Assembly: GCA_036268055.1 (NCBI GenBank) | Contig: DATAUW010000017.1 | Coordinates: 248,001 to 312,000 of the forward strand | Source: Verrucomicrobiia bacterium | GTDB taxonomy: Bacteria; Verrucomicrobiota; Verrucomicrobiia; Limisphaerales; Pedosphaeraceae | DNA length: 64,000 nt | Reading direction: 5' to 3' | Shown here: positions 16,186-25,181 of the stretch, piece after piece | How the letters are laid out: the number at the start of each line of letters is the position of its first letter | Position numbering within the stretch: the first letter of the stretch is position 1 | Translations under genes and position numbers: made by a program | The notes under the pieces: model-generated | What the model was told of the DNA's origin: nothing | The model's input: only the letters and a program-made list of their open reading frames with translations | Databases searched by the model: none

Positions 16186-17292
16186 CTAGAGCAATTTCAA
16201 AACTGACGAGACCACCATTTCGGTCGTGATATTTTTCATGCAGCGAAAATCAATCGGGCACTCGCGCAGGAAACACGGCGAGCAGGGAACCGGGACGCGA
16301 AGAATCTGGTTATGGGAATCACCTGGCAATCCCGGGCCGGTCAATTCCGGCGACGTGCTGCCGAACGGAACCACGACCGGCGTACCGAGCGCAGCGGCGA
16401 GATGCATCGGGCCGGAATCATTCGTCAGCATCACGCGGCAAAATTTTGCCGCCGCGCACAACTCCGCCAAATTCGTTTTTCCCGCGAGATTCATGGCCGC
16501 GCCCTCGCCCGTCGCGCGCGAAATATTTTCTGCGATTCGCCCGCACATTTCCGCGTCCGATCCCAGGCCGAAAATCAGCCACCGGCAATTCGTCCGGCGC
16601 CGCACTTCAATCGCCGCTTCCGTGAAGCGTTCCTCCGGCCAGCGCTTCGCCGGGCCGTACTCCGCCGTCGGATTCATCCCCAGCCATATTTGTCCCGGCG
16701 CGGCCTCCAACCCAAATTTTTTCGCGAATTGTTCGACCGCATTTTCGGCCACCACTAACTTCGGCGGCAGCGGTTCGGGTTTGCCGCCGAGCGTGGCGAC
16801 CAAATGCAAATAGTGAAACATCTGGTGCGCGCTTGCTGGCGGCGGCGGCTCAATGGTCCCGCGCTGGATGAGTTCGCGAATCTCCGGCTCGGTCCGCTTG
16901 TGCATTTCAACCATGTCCGGCCGCAACGGAATCGTTTCGGTCAGCAACAGATTGCGCCACGGTTGTGCGTAACCAATCCGGCGCGGAATCCCGGCCCACC
17001 AAACATCCAGCGCCGAGCGTGGCGAATTGGGCAGCACAATGGCGAGATCAAAATTTCCGTCGCGCAAACGCCGGCCAACCCGCCACGAATTTTCCTCTGT
17101 CGAAAAAGTTTCCACCGCATCCAGCGCCGGATGCCCCTGCCAAAGACCGCCCAGCTTGGCATGAGTGAGCAGCGTGATATGCGACCGGGGCAAAGCCTCG
17201 CGCAACCGCAGCAGCGCCGGCGTCGTCATCACCGCATCGCCGAGCCAGTTGACGCCGCGCACGAGAATTTTTTCGGGAATCGCGCGCGACAT
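16186..17292 (-). CDS. waaF: Lipopolysaccharide heptosyltransferase II-type GT9
   Basis: Glycosyltransferase family 9 enzyme (368 residues) that adds heptose to the inner core of LPS at the cytoplasmic face. It starts ILVRGVNWLGDAVMTTPALLRLREA, the canonical GT9 acceptor segment, and contains LTNDSGPMHLAAALGTPVVVPFGSTSPELTGP near the C-terminus, the ADP-heptose-binding block. It is the last gene of an lpxK-lpxL-waaF operon with gaps of two bases, so lipid A completion and core start are co-expressed. Confidence 0.9.
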   Translation of the reverse strand: MSRAIPEKILVRGVNWLGDAVMTTPALLRLREALPRSHITLLTHAKLGGLWQGHPALDAVETFSTEENSWRVGRRLRDGNFDLAIVLPNSPRSALDVWWAGIPRRIGYAQPWRNLLLTETIPLRPDMVEMHKRTEPEIRELIQRGTIEPPPPASAHQMFHYLHLVATLGGKPEPLPPKLVVAENAVEQFAKKFGLEAAPGQIWLGMNPTAEYGPAKRWPEERFTEAAIEVRRRTNCRWLIFGLGSDAEMCGRIAENISRATGEGAAMNLAGKTNLAELCAAAKFCRVMLTNDSGPMHLAAALGTPVVVPFGSTSPELTGPGLPGDSHNQILRVPVPCSPCFLRECPIDFRCMKNITTEMVVSSVLKLL

Positions 17293-17294
17293 AA

Positions 17295-18260
17295 TTAAGT
17301 ATGGGCGGAGCGATTCGTCTTGTCGGCAGCGGATTCGGAATCATCTTTGCCTTCGGTCGCGTCCGCCAGCGAGCTTTTAAGCCGCGACGGTTTCCAGCGT
17401 TTATGTACCCAAAACCAATTCGCAGGATCGCGGCGAACCGCAATTTCAAAGGCGCGGTTCACGTCCAGCATGATCGCGGCGGGCGAACGCGGTTCGCCAT
17501 TCACCTGCGTCGGAATCGCATCGCCGACTTCCACCTGCCAATGGCCCGGCTTCGTGCGAAAACAAATCGCCGTGTGCAGCGGCATGTCATAGCGTAGCGC
17601 AAAAATCGCCGGCGCCTTCGTGGTGTTGCAATCGTGGCCGAGAAAAGGCAGCCGCAAACCGTGATCCCCGGAATGCTGGTCGGACAACAGGCCGAGCAAA
17701 AGGTTATGCGTGCGCAACGCCGTACGGAGGGCCGCGCCATCATTGCGGCGCTCAAAATAAAGACAACCCGTGCCCTCGCGAAGCCGCTGCATCACGCGAT
17801 TGATCGCGGGATTTTTCAATGCGCGATACGTCGTAGCGCGCTGGTATCGCGGCAGTTCACGGGCGAGCTGCGCGAACAATTCGAAATTTCCAAAATGCCC
17901 GATGGCCACAATCACGCTGGCCGTGGGTTTTGCCGCGATGGAATGGGACACCTTCTCCGCGCCGATGACTTCGATGCGATGGCTGAGTTGTTCGTAAGTC
18001 ATACGCGACGACCGGATCGCGCTTAAAAAATTTTCGCCGATGCGCTTGAAATTTTCCTTCGCCAGCGCGCGGATTTCCTCGGGCGATTTTTCCTTGCCGA
18101 AACACATCGTCAAATTGTTGATCGCGACTTTTCGATGCCGCGCGTCCAGCGTATAAACGATTCCGCCGAGAAAACGTCCCACCCGGCTCGCGCCGTCGAG
18201 CGACAGTTTTTGAAACAAGCCGATGATTCCGCTCGCCAAGTAATAGAGAATCGTATCCAT
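17295..18260 (-). CDS. lpxL: LpxL/HtrB-family lipid A acyltransferase
   Basis: Late lipid A acyltransferase of the LpxL/LpxM/MsbB family, acting at the inner membrane. One N-terminal hydrophobic helix (MDTILYYLASGIIGLF) is followed by the catalytic HX4(D/E) motif in IGHFGNFELF and a DQHSGDHGLRLPFLG segment typical of the family. The ATG at 18260 is two bases after the lpxK stop and is preferred to one ten codons upstream that would overlap lpxK. The Ser/Asp/Lys-rich C-terminal tail of about 25 residues is not part of the fold. Confidence 0.87.
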   Translation of the reverse strand: MDTILYYLASGIIGLFQKLSLDGASRVGRFLGGIVYTLDARHRKVAINNLTMCFGKEKSPEEIRALAKENFKRIGENFLSAIRSSRMTYEQLSHRIEVIGAEKVSHSIAAKPTASVIVAIGHFGNFELFAQLARELPRYQRATTYRALKNPAINRVMQRLREGTGCLYFERRNDGAALRTALRTHNLLLGLLSDQHSGDHGLRLPFLGHDCNTTKAPAIFALRYDMPLHTAICFRTKPGHWQVEVGDAIPTQVNGEPRSPAAIMLDVNRAFEIAVRRDPANWFWVHKRWKPSRLKSSLADATEGKDDSESAADKTNRSAHT

Positions 18261-18262
18261 CG

Positions 18263-19435
18263 TCAGCGGAAACAGATTTTGCGGACGCAATCCTGGAAAC
18301 CGTCGGCGCCGTTAAGAATTTTGATTTCCACGCGCATGAAATAAATCGGCAGGTCGCGGCGGTCGAGCTTTGGAAACCGCACCGCGTCCTTTTGCGTGGT
18401 GATGATCAGTTCGGCCTGGCGTTTCTTTCCGCGATTGATGGCGTTGAGAATTTCCTGCTGGGAAAACCGATGATGGTCGGCGAACCGCTTCGAATAAACC
18501 AGCGAGCCCGCCAGCGCCGCCAAACTTTCCTCAAAACTTTCCGGCTGCGCGATGCCGCTCAACGACGCCACGCGCCGGCCCCTAATTAAATCCAGCCCGT
18601 GCTGCTGCCCGGTGAAGACATCCTCAAAATAAAGCGGATGATGAATGCACTCGATGATGCTCGCCGTAGGATTATGCTCCGCGATGCGTTTGCGCAACCC
18701 CTCCGTCTGCCCATCGCTCTTGGTGATAAAAATCGTATTCGCGCGCGCCAGGTGCGAAGGCGGCTCACGCAACGTCCCGCGCGGCAGCAAACGCTCGTTG
18801 CCAAACGGCTGCTGGCAATCAATCAAAACGATGTCATGCCGCCGCCCGCGCAATTTCCAATATTGAAACCCATCGTCCAGCAACAGCGTATCGCAGCCGA
18901 ATTTTTCAATCGCGTAACGTCCCGCTTTCACGCGGTCCTTGTCCACAAGCACGACGACATTTTTGAGATTGGACGCCAGCATGAACGGCTCGTCACCCGC
19001 CGTTTCGGAATCGAGCAAAAGCGATTTGCCATCCGAAACCACCCTCGGCGGCGTGCTGTCCTCGCGGAACAAAATTTTATTCTTGAGCCGCACACTCAGG
19101 GGTGCGGGCTTGGAACGATACCCGCGTGAAAGGATCGCGACCGTGCGGCCCTCGTCCTGAAGTTCGCGCGCGAATTTTTCGACCACGGGTGTCTTGCCCG
19201 TGCCGCCGACGGTGAGATTGCCGATGGCGATGACCTGCACGCCGAGGGTGGAATCGCGCAGGATGCGGACATTGTAAAGAAACCGGCGAAATTTTACCAG
19301 GACTTGAAAAATCTTCGACAAAAAGTACAGCAGCGAGCGCACGATCGCGGCCCGGTAGCCGCGGCGTTGCTCAAAAATAACCTCAAGGAAGAAGGTTTCG
19401 AGATTTTCCGTCCAGTCACGGAAGTATTCGCGCAT
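18263..19435 (-). CDS. lpxK: Tetraacyldisaccharide 4'-kinase
   Basis: Phosphorylates the 4' position of the lipid A disaccharide precursor. The 390-residue protein has an N-terminal membrane-associated helix region, then IAIGNLTVGGTGKTPVVEKF, the LpxK P-loop (GGTGKT), followed by ILSRGYRSK and LLLDDGFQYWKLRGRRHDIVLID, all diagnostic. I place the start at ATG 19435 (MREYFRDWTENLE); the upstream extension is low in homology-like sequence. First gene of lpxK-lpxL-waaF. Confidence 0.93.
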   Translation of the reverse strand: MREYFRDWTENLETFFLEVIFEQRRGYRAAIVRSLLYFLSKIFQVLVKFRRFLYNVRILRDSTLGVQVIAIGNLTVGGTGKTPVVEKFARELQDEGRTVAILSRGYRSKPAPLSVRLKNKILFREDSTPPRVVSDGKSLLLDSETAGDEPFMLASNLKNVVVLVDKDRVKAGRYAIEKFGCDTLLLDDGFQYWKLRGRRHDIVLIDCQQPFGNERLLPRGTLREPPSHLARANTIFITKSDGQTEGLRKRIAEHNPTASIIECIHHPLYFEDVFTGQQHGLDLIRGRRVASLSGIAQPESFEESLAALAGSLVYSKRFADHHRFSQQEILNAINRGKKRQAELIITTQKDAVRFPKLDRRDLPIYFMRVEIKILNGADGFQDCVRKICFR

Positions 19436-19751
19436 TGAACCAAGTGTGCCAACGGAGTGCGTTTTGGGCAAGCGGAACGGTGCGCCGCCGGGGCAAAAAA
19501 ATGGCTTGTGATTTGCTTTGTATGTCCCGCAGGCCCGCAGATGCAAAAAATGCCGCATCAAAATGCGACGCCGCACAAAAATTGAGACAGTGTAGGACGC
19601 GCGATGACACGCGAGTCAGTTTCATATTGACTGTCCCTGGATAAGAAACGACAATAACTTATAGCATCGAGGTTATTACTGAGCCGTACGATTAATGTTC
19701 CCGGGTGGGAATGTCTCAGTGATAAGGTGTCGAGCGCTAACGACAATAATT
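19436..19751. other. 316-base divergent intergenic region
   Basis: Separates the lpxK operon (minus) from the hydroxylase gene (plus). It carries a candidate promoter for the plus-strand gene (TTGACT at 19627, GACAAT at 19650). The segment CGACAATAA occurs twice, about 90 bases apart (from 19649 and 19741). No gene is evident. Confidence 0.5.
19627..19655 (+). promoter_or_regulatory. Candidate sigma-70 promoter for the hydroxylase gene
   Basis: TTGACT, 17-base spacer, GACAAT. It matches the consensus at five of six and four of six positions with ideal spacing, about 95 bases before the ATG at 19752. Confidence 0.4.
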
Positions 19752-20363
19752 ATGCATAGTTTTACCTTTTGGATGACAATCGGGTTCATTGCCGCCGTGG
19801 TTTTCGCTTCATTTTTTGAATGGGCGCTCCACAAATATTTCATGCACCGCCCAATCGGGAAATTTGATTACGCCTTCCGCGCGCACGCTCTCGTGCATCA
19901 TCAGACTTTCAAGGCCGACCATACCTATCATTTGATCAATGAGAAGGATAAGAAAACCATTCCGATGGCCTGGTGGAACGGCCCGGTGTTGATCGCCTTG
20001 GGCAGCCTGCCGTTCATCGCGGCTTCGTGGCTGGTTGGAACGTGGGCGATCATCGTCGGTTCAGTCATCGCCACGGCGTGCTATTACGGCGCTTACGAAT
20101 ACATGCACTGGTGCATGCATCTGCCGAAGAAGCGCGACATTGAACGCTCCGGGATTTATTTCCGCCTCAATGGTCATCATCTGCTGCACCATCGCTACAT
20201 GCACAAGAATTTCAACGTCGTTCTTCCCCTCGCCGATCTGCTCCTCGGCACCTTGCTCCTCCGCTCGAAAGTCCATTTCAAACAAGCCGAAGGCCCCGCC
20301 GTCCCGAACGTCCAGCCGCGCGTCCGCAAACCGCATCTGCCGAAGTTCGCGACGATCAAATAA
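19752..20363 (+). CDS. Fatty acid hydroxylase/sterol desaturase family membrane di-iron protein
   Basis: 203-residue integral membrane protein with the His clusters of the fatty-acid hydroxylase superfamily: LHKYFMH (about residues 26-32), HALVHH (about 46-51) and HHLLHHRYMH (about 138-147). These bind a di-iron centre that uses O2 to hydroxylate or desaturate lipids. Four hydrophobic segments surround the clusters. The length is near that of carotenoid hydroxylase-like members. The ATG at 19752 is preferred; an upstream ATG (19695) would add 19 residues unlike the family. A strong terminator follows directly. Confidence 0.8.
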   Translation: MHSFTFWMTIGFIAAVVFASFFEWALHKYFMHRPIGKFDYAFRAHALVHHQTFKADHTYHLINEKDKKTIPMAWWNGPVLIALGSLPFIAASWLVGTWAIIVGSVIATACYYGAYEYMHWCMHLPKKRDIERSGIYFRLNGHHLLHHRYMHKNFNVVLPLADLLLGTLLLRSKVHFKQAEGPAVPNVQPRVRKPHLPKFATIK

Positions 20364-20383
20364 TTTTTCGCAACTCCATTTAC

Positions 20384-20421
20384 CGGCGTGATTGCCTCGG
20401 CAATCGCGCCGTTTTTATTTT
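20384..20421 (+). terminator. Rho-independent terminator
   Basis: Stem CGGCGTGATTGCC / GGCAATCGCGCCG (12-13 pairs including one wobble), then TTTTTATTTT. It lies 20 bases after the hydroxylase stop and ends the plus-strand transcript before the convergent GT2 gene. Confidence 0.85.
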
Positions 20422-20465
20422 CAGGATTGCCTATTTGAAAACTTGCTTACCTCATTGTGAAAGGC

Positions 20466-21458
20466 TCAACGTGAATTCAATATTTCTCGTCTCAACTTTT
20501 GCAAACGCGCCGTGGCCCGCTCGCGAGCGAACCGGTTTTTCCACGCGCTGGGATTGAGTATCCACGGCAAGCCTTCGCGCCGATTGTGATCGAACGCGCT
20601 CTTCGCATCCAGATAGGAAGTCAACTCATCCATCAATTCCGGCCAATGCAGCCGCGCGAATTCGTCATCGTTGATCGCGCCGTTGCGACGCCACAATTCC
20701 ATCGCTGCCTTCAACACGGCATTAGCGCGCGCCGCTTCGCGATAGGTTTTCTTTTCCGCATCCGAACCGCCCGCCGGATGCACAAGAAATGATGAAAAAT
20801 GTCCCGGCACAACTCCGAACACCGCTTCCGCCGCGTGTTGCAAACCCCACGCACCGTCGCCCGTGGTGCCGAACTCCGTGGGAAACGGCAGGCGCTTCAT
20901 CAATTCCGTGCGGTATAAATTGCTGGCCGAGCTTCCGAGGATCGCGCCCTTCATCTGCATCACCGCAAAAATCACCGCTTCGAGTTTCGCCAACCGTTGC
21001 GGTGCGGTGACGTTGAGCATGGCGATGATGTCGTCAATCGGCCACCAGTTATCCGACAGCGGTTGATCGTTCAAATCGCGAAACGCCGGTTTGCTGATAA
21101 CCACGTCGCATTTCAAATCATCCGCCGCGCGCAAAAGTTTTTGGATGCCTTCGCGCGTGATTAGGTCGCCAGTCGTTGCGATAAAAACAAATTCGGACCG
21201 CACCTGCGCGATGCCGTGGTTCCATGACGCATATAATCCCGGCGGATGCGTCGCGTAAGTGACTCGCGGATGTTTAAGATGCTCGCGCAAATATTCGAGC
21301 GTGCCGTCCGTCGAGAAACTGTCCACCACCACCACTTCCGCCGCGAGATCTAGCCATTCGCCCAGCCCTTTCAGATGCGCGGGCAAATAGGGACGCGAGT
21401 TTTTTGTGGGAATGACGACGCCCAGTTGAGGCAATGATTGGTCGGTCGGTTGCGGCAT
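20466..21458 (-). CDS. Glycosyltransferase family 2
   Basis: 330 residues with an N-terminal GT-A domain: LGVVIPTKNSRPYLPAHLKGL, then VVVVDSFSTDGTLEYL (nucleotide-sugar contact) and SWNHGIAQVRSEFVFIATTGDLIT, where the usual DxD is replaced by TGD. The C-terminal half is Trp- and Asp-rich and unrecognised. It probably adds a sugar to a surface polysaccharide, in keeping with the sulfotransferase and LPS-type genes that follow. The modified DxD may mean altered metal use. Confidence 0.8.
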   Translation of the reverse strand: MPQPTDQSLPQLGVVIPTKNSRPYLPAHLKGLGEWLDLAAEVVVVDSFSTDGTLEYLREHLKHPRVTYATHPPGLYASWNHGIAQVRSEFVFIATTGDLITREGIQKLLRAADDLKCDVVISKPAFRDLNDQPLSDNWWPIDDIIAMLNVTAPQRLAKLEAVIFAVMQMKGAILGSSASNLYRTELMKRLPFPTEFGTTGDGAWGLQHAAEAVFGVVPGHFSSFLVHPAGGSDAEKKTYREAARANAVLKAAMELWRRNGAINDDEFARLHWPELMDELTSYLDAKSAFDHNRREGLPWILNPSAWKNRFARERATARLQKLRREILNSR

Positions 21459-21587
21459 GGTTCAGGGAGCACTGGCATCCCTGTGGGCGTGCGCGCTCAA
21501 AAAGTATGAACCATGTTTACCACGAAGCTGTAAAGGCAAAAGGTGGATTGACCGCGGGTCCCTACAGAAAGCGGTCCGCAAAAATGC

Positions 21588-22472
21588 TTATGCCGACACC
21601 CGCGCCGCCGGAACAAATTGCGGCTCGGTCATGACCGGCTCGACCGCTGAGGGAACAAACGCCTTCGGCTCTTCCACCTCGTAACCATGCAACCGCAAAG
21701 TTTTCCCGGCTTCACTCAAAAATGCGGCGACGACTTCGGGCGGCATTTCATCTTTGTGACTCCCCGCCACGCCGCGCCGGAAGAAAAATTTATCCTTGGG
21801 CCATGCACTCTGTCCGCCCCAGCCGATGCTCGCTTCCTTTTCACGAAGACTGCTGAATTGCGCGCCCTCAGCCACGGCGCTCAACGCCGCGCGATCCCGG
21901 AGCAAACCAATAAATTCGCAAAAACGCTCCAGCTCCGTGACCGGCTGTTCGAGCATGTCCTCGTATTTGATCACGATCATTTGTGCGTCGAAAGGATTTT
22001 GCGTCCACGCTTCGACGTGCTCATGCCACTTCGACGAAGAATGGCGGATGGGATTATTGACGAACTCAAGAAAATTCAATTTCCGTTTTTCCAACGCCTC
22101 GGCGTAATGCAAAAATGAGACCATCGCGTCGCGGCCATCGCGCAACAAATAAACCACGCGACGATAATGCGGCTGCGGCAGTGCGTGAGACTTGAAATAA
22201 GTGGGCGTGGAGTAGCGGCGGTAAAATTCATTGGCATGCACGTCGGGCACGAGATCGCTGGCGAGCGACGGCGGACCGACGCGCGGATTGACACCATGCA
22301 CCAGCCCTGATACCAGGTTTTGAAACCACGTATTTCCCGACTTGGGATAGCCCACGATAAAAACATCTTGTGGGAGGGTATCGTGGATGTAGGAAAAACC
22401 TTTGGGGACGCGGGGACGTTGAAAGGGGAGAAATTTCTTAAGAAAATGGGCCGGTTTGCCAGCACGTATCAT
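21588..22472 (-). CDS. Sulfotransferase family protein
   Basis: PAPS-dependent sulfotransferase. The 5'-phosphosulfate-binding loop is DVFIVGYPKSGNTWFQNLVSGL (about residues 36-57), and the 3'-phosphate site is seen as VVYLLRDGRDAMVSFLHY. This is the layout of the cytosolic Sulfotransfer_1 fold. The likely acceptor is a surface glycan, given the adjacent GT2, deacetylase and GT9 genes. The start at 22472 (MIRAGKPAHFL) has AGAAAG upstream; a start 20 codons earlier is possible but has no ribosome-binding site. Confidence 0.85.
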   Translation of the reverse strand: MIRAGKPAHFLKKFLPFQRPRVPKGFSYIHDTLPQDVFIVGYPKSGNTWFQNLVSGLVHGVNPRVGPPSLASDLVPDVHANEFYRRYSTPTYFKSHALPQPHYRRVVYLLRDGRDAMVSFLHYAEALEKRKLNFLEFVNNPIRHSSSKWHEHVEAWTQNPFDAQMIVIKYEDMLEQPVTELERFCEFIGLLRDRAALSAVAEGAQFSSLREKEASIGWGGQSAWPKDKFFFRRGVAGSHKDEMPPEVVAAFLSEAGKTLRLHGYEVEEPKAFVPSAVEPVMTEPQFVPAARVSA

Positions 22473-22728
22473 ATACAACAGCTTTCTATTATTTCCGCAG
22501 GCAGCACGCACCGCCGCACGAGTAGGGCACAACTTTGCACGCGAGGTGCGTCACATCAAGTTATTTGTCCACTGGATCCCGAGGAACCACAACTTATATG
22601 ACTCATGGCCAGGACAAATGTTACAACCTATTTAGCCCCGTTTTGCCGGTTGCGCAAATCGAATGGGAACCTCCACCGTGGATTTATTTAAATTTGTGCG
22701 TCTGCGGGCGCTCTGTTACTAGTAGGGC

Positions 22729-23478
22729 GTGTCATCTGTTAAGCCCGGACATTATACTTCGCTGAAATCGTTCCGTAAATGGTTCGAGACCGGCAAACCT
22801 TGCCTCACGTACCACAAAATCGGTCCGCGCCCGGCCGGCGTGCGCATCAAGGGCCTCTACGTCAGTGCCGACCTTCTGAAACGCCAGCTTGAGGAACTCG
22901 CCGAAGCCGGTTTCCATACTCCCGCTTACGGCGAAATGCCCGCCAGTTCAAACGCCGCCAAAGCCATTTCGCTTACCTTTGACGACGGCTTTCTCAATGC
23001 CTTTGAAAGCGCCCTTCAACCGCTGGCGCAACATCGTTTTCGCGCCATGCTCTTTCTCGTGGCCGACCGCCTTGGCCAATATAATGAATGGGAAACTCTC
23101 CTCGGCGAAGTGCGCGAACCGTTGATGGATGCCGCCCAGGTGCGCGATTGGCTGGCCGCCGGTCACGAGATCGGTGCCCACACGCTGACGCATCCGTTTC
23201 TGACCCGCGTCAGTTCCCGCGAGGCCCGCGAGGAAGTTTTCTCCAGTAAGAAAAAGCTCGAAGATCAATTCGGCGTGCCCGTGCAGCATTTTTGCTATCC
23301 GTATGGCGATTGGAACGACCACGTGCTCGACTTGGTGCGCGAAGCCGGTTACGCCACGTCCTGCACCACGGACTTCGGGGTGAATACCACCACCACGCCG
23401 CCGCTGGAATTGAAACGCATCATGGCGCGGCATCGTTCCATCAGCATCAAGGCGATCAAGGCGCGCCTCGCGAGCTAG
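22729..23478 (+). CDS. Polysaccharide deacetylase (NodB/CE4)
   Basis: 249 residues. Carbohydrate esterase 4 motifs are intact: ISLTFDDGFLNAF (catalytic and metal Asp), GHEIGAHTLTHPFL (metal His pair HTLTH) and FCYPYGDWND. It deacetylates N-acetyl sugars of a surface polysaccharide. It opens a run of co-directional envelope genes ending with the epimerase at 29428. The GTG start at 22729 has AGGG just upstream. Confidence 0.88.
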   Translation: MSSVKPGHYTSLKSFRKWFETGKPCLTYHKIGPRPAGVRIKGLYVSADLLKRQLEELAEAGFHTPAYGEMPASSNAAKAISLTFDDGFLNAFESALQPLAQHRFRAMLFLVADRLGQYNEWETLLGEVREPLMDAAQVRDWLAAGHEIGAHTLTHPFLTRVSSREAREEVFSSKKKLEDQFGVPVQHFCYPYGDWNDHVLDLVREAGYATSCTTDFGVNTTTTPPLELKRIMARHRSISIKAIKARLAS

Positions 23479-23493
23479 GCACTCTCTCATCCA

Positions 23494-24081
23494 TTGAAAC
23501 CGCCCCTCGACATCGCCGAAATCGTCCGCCAGCAAGCCGCGTGGACGGTCCAATGGCATGACGCCGCCACCCCGCCGCGCACCGGCGCGCCCTGGCCCGC
23601 GATCGAACAGAATCACCGGATGAATTTCGATTTGTGGCACGAGGAAGACATTGCGCGCCGCGACGACCTCGGTTCCGACCGCATCCGCGAAGCCAAGCGC
23701 GTGATTGACCGTTGCAACCAAACCCGCAATGACGCCGTCGAACAAATAGACGTCTGGCTGCTCAGTCAGTTGCCGCCCGCCAACCTTGCCAGCCCGCAAC
23801 ATTCGGAAACGCCGGGCATGATCATTGACCGGTTGTCCATTCTTTCGCTGAAGCTCTACCACATGCGCATCGAAGCGGCGCGCGAGACGGTCAGCGAGGA
23901 ACATCGAACCAAATGCCGCAACAAAGCGCTCATCCTCGAGGAGCAAACGCGCGACCTCGAAAAGTCCATGGCCGATTTGCTGGCGGCATTCGGTAATGGC
24001 TCGCGACATTTCAAGTTGTACCGCCAATTCAAGATGTATAACGACGCCTCGCTCAACCCGCAGCTTTACGGCACGAAATAA
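23494..24081 (+). CDS. DUF4254 family protein
   Basis: 195 residues, soluble and mostly helical, matching the DUF4254 family in length and in segments NHRMNFDLWHEEDIARR, PGMIIDRLSILSLKLYHM and FKLYRQFKMYND. The role is unknown. In Bacteroidota and Verrucomicrobiota this family is repeatedly found next to GT9 heptosyltransferase genes, as here. The start is TTG at 23494, 15 bases after the deacetylase stop. Confidence 0.8.
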   Translation: MKPPLDIAEIVRQQAAWTVQWHDAATPPRTGAPWPAIEQNHRMNFDLWHEEDIARRDDLGSDRIREAKRVIDRCNQTRNDAVEQIDVWLLSQLPPANLASPQHSETPGMIIDRLSILSLKLYHMRIEAARETVSEEHRTKCRNKALILEEQTRDLEKSMADLLAAFGNGSRHFKLYRQFKMYNDASLNPQLYGTK

Positions 24082-24085
24082 TCCC

Positions 24086-25180
24086 ATGCCGCAAGTCAAC
24101 CGGTCTGCCCGCCCGCGCTCCGTTGAGACTTTCTACGCGGACACGCGCAACGCCCGGCGGATCGTCGTCCTCGAACCCGGCGTTCTCGGCGATACCGTTC
24201 ACTTGCTGCCCGCACTTTGGACCTTGCGCGAAAATTATCCCGATGCCGAGATTCACGCGACGTGCAGTCCTGTGGGCGAAAAGATTTTGCGCCTCGCCGG
24301 TTGTTGCGACCGCTTGTGGCCGCTTCAGCAATCCCACGCGCAACGCACCCTGAGCGAGCAATTCAAAGTGCTTCGCGCGTTGCGGCGTCTCCGCATTGAC
24401 GCCTCTTTCAATTTCAACGACAACGACCGCAACACCATTCACGCCGCCATCGTAAGCGCGCGTCATCGCGTCGGGCAGAACCGCGGCAACTGGCATTTCT
24501 GGAGCCGTTTCTGCATCCCGAATTGGCACTTCGCACCCCCCGAAGATCGTCAACTACCGATGTACGAACAGCAGCGCCGCTTGCTCGAAGCGTGCGGAAT
24601 GACTCTAAAGCCCGCGAAGTTCAACCTCACCCTGCCCGCCGAAGCGCATGCGTGGGCCGCTGCCAATGTGCCCGCCGGCGCGATTCATTTCGCCGTCAAT
24701 TCCAGCACGCACTTGCGCGAGTGGCCTTTGGATAAATGGATTGAACTCGGCCGCCGTTTGCTGGCGGACAATCCCGCGCTTGAAATCGTCGCCACCGGCA
24801 GCCCGCAGGCGCGCGATGCCCAGCGCCATGAACAATTAATCGCGGGCGTCAACAATCCCCGTTTAAAAGTTTTGCAAGCTTCGCCGATTGAATTGGCCGC
24901 CTTGTTCGCGCGCTGCGCATTGCAGATTGGCGGCGATTCCGGCGCGCTGCATCTCGCACTCGCCATGAACACGCCGACCATTGCGCTTTATCGCGAATAT
25001 CCCACGATGGCAGAATGGGCTCCGCGTGGGCCGCGCGCGCGCGTTCTCTCAGTTCCGTGTTCCTGTATCATGGAAAAAAAAGCCGCCTGTGATAACGCCG
25101 CCACCGCGCGCTGCATGGAACATCTGCCGGTCGAAACCGTCTTCGCCGCCGTGAAGGATTTGTTGAAAGCCACGTCGTAA
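24086..25180 (+). CDS. Glycosyltransferase family 9 (heptosyltransferase-like)
   Basis: 364 residues. GT9 signature at the N-terminus, VVLEPGVLGDTVHLLPALWTLRE, and at the C-terminus, QIGGDSGALHLALAMNTPTIALYRE. It is only distantly like WaaF at 16186 and likely extends the LPS core or an attached glycan. It starts five bases after the DUF4254 stop and ends two bases before the next GT9 gene, so the three are surely one operon. A Cys-rich stretch (CSCIMEKKAACDNAATARC) near the end is unusual for the family. Confidence 0.87.
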   Translation: MPQVNRSARPRSVETFYADTRNARRIVVLEPGVLGDTVHLLPALWTLRENYPDAEIHATCSPVGEKILRLAGCCDRLWPLQQSHAQRTLSEQFKVLRALRRLRIDASFNFNDNDRNTIHAAIVSARHRVGQNRGNWHFWSRFCIPNWHFAPPEDRQLPMYEQQRRLLEACGMTLKPAKFNLTLPAEAHAWAAANVPAGAIHFAVNSSTHLREWPLDKWIELGRRLLADNPALEIVATGSPQARDAQRHEQLIAGVNNPRLKVLQASPIELAALFARCALQIGGDSGALHLALAMNTPTIALYREYPTMAEWAPRGPRARVLSVPCSCIMEKKAACDNAATARCMEHLPVETVFAAVKDLLKATS

Positions 25181-25181
25181 A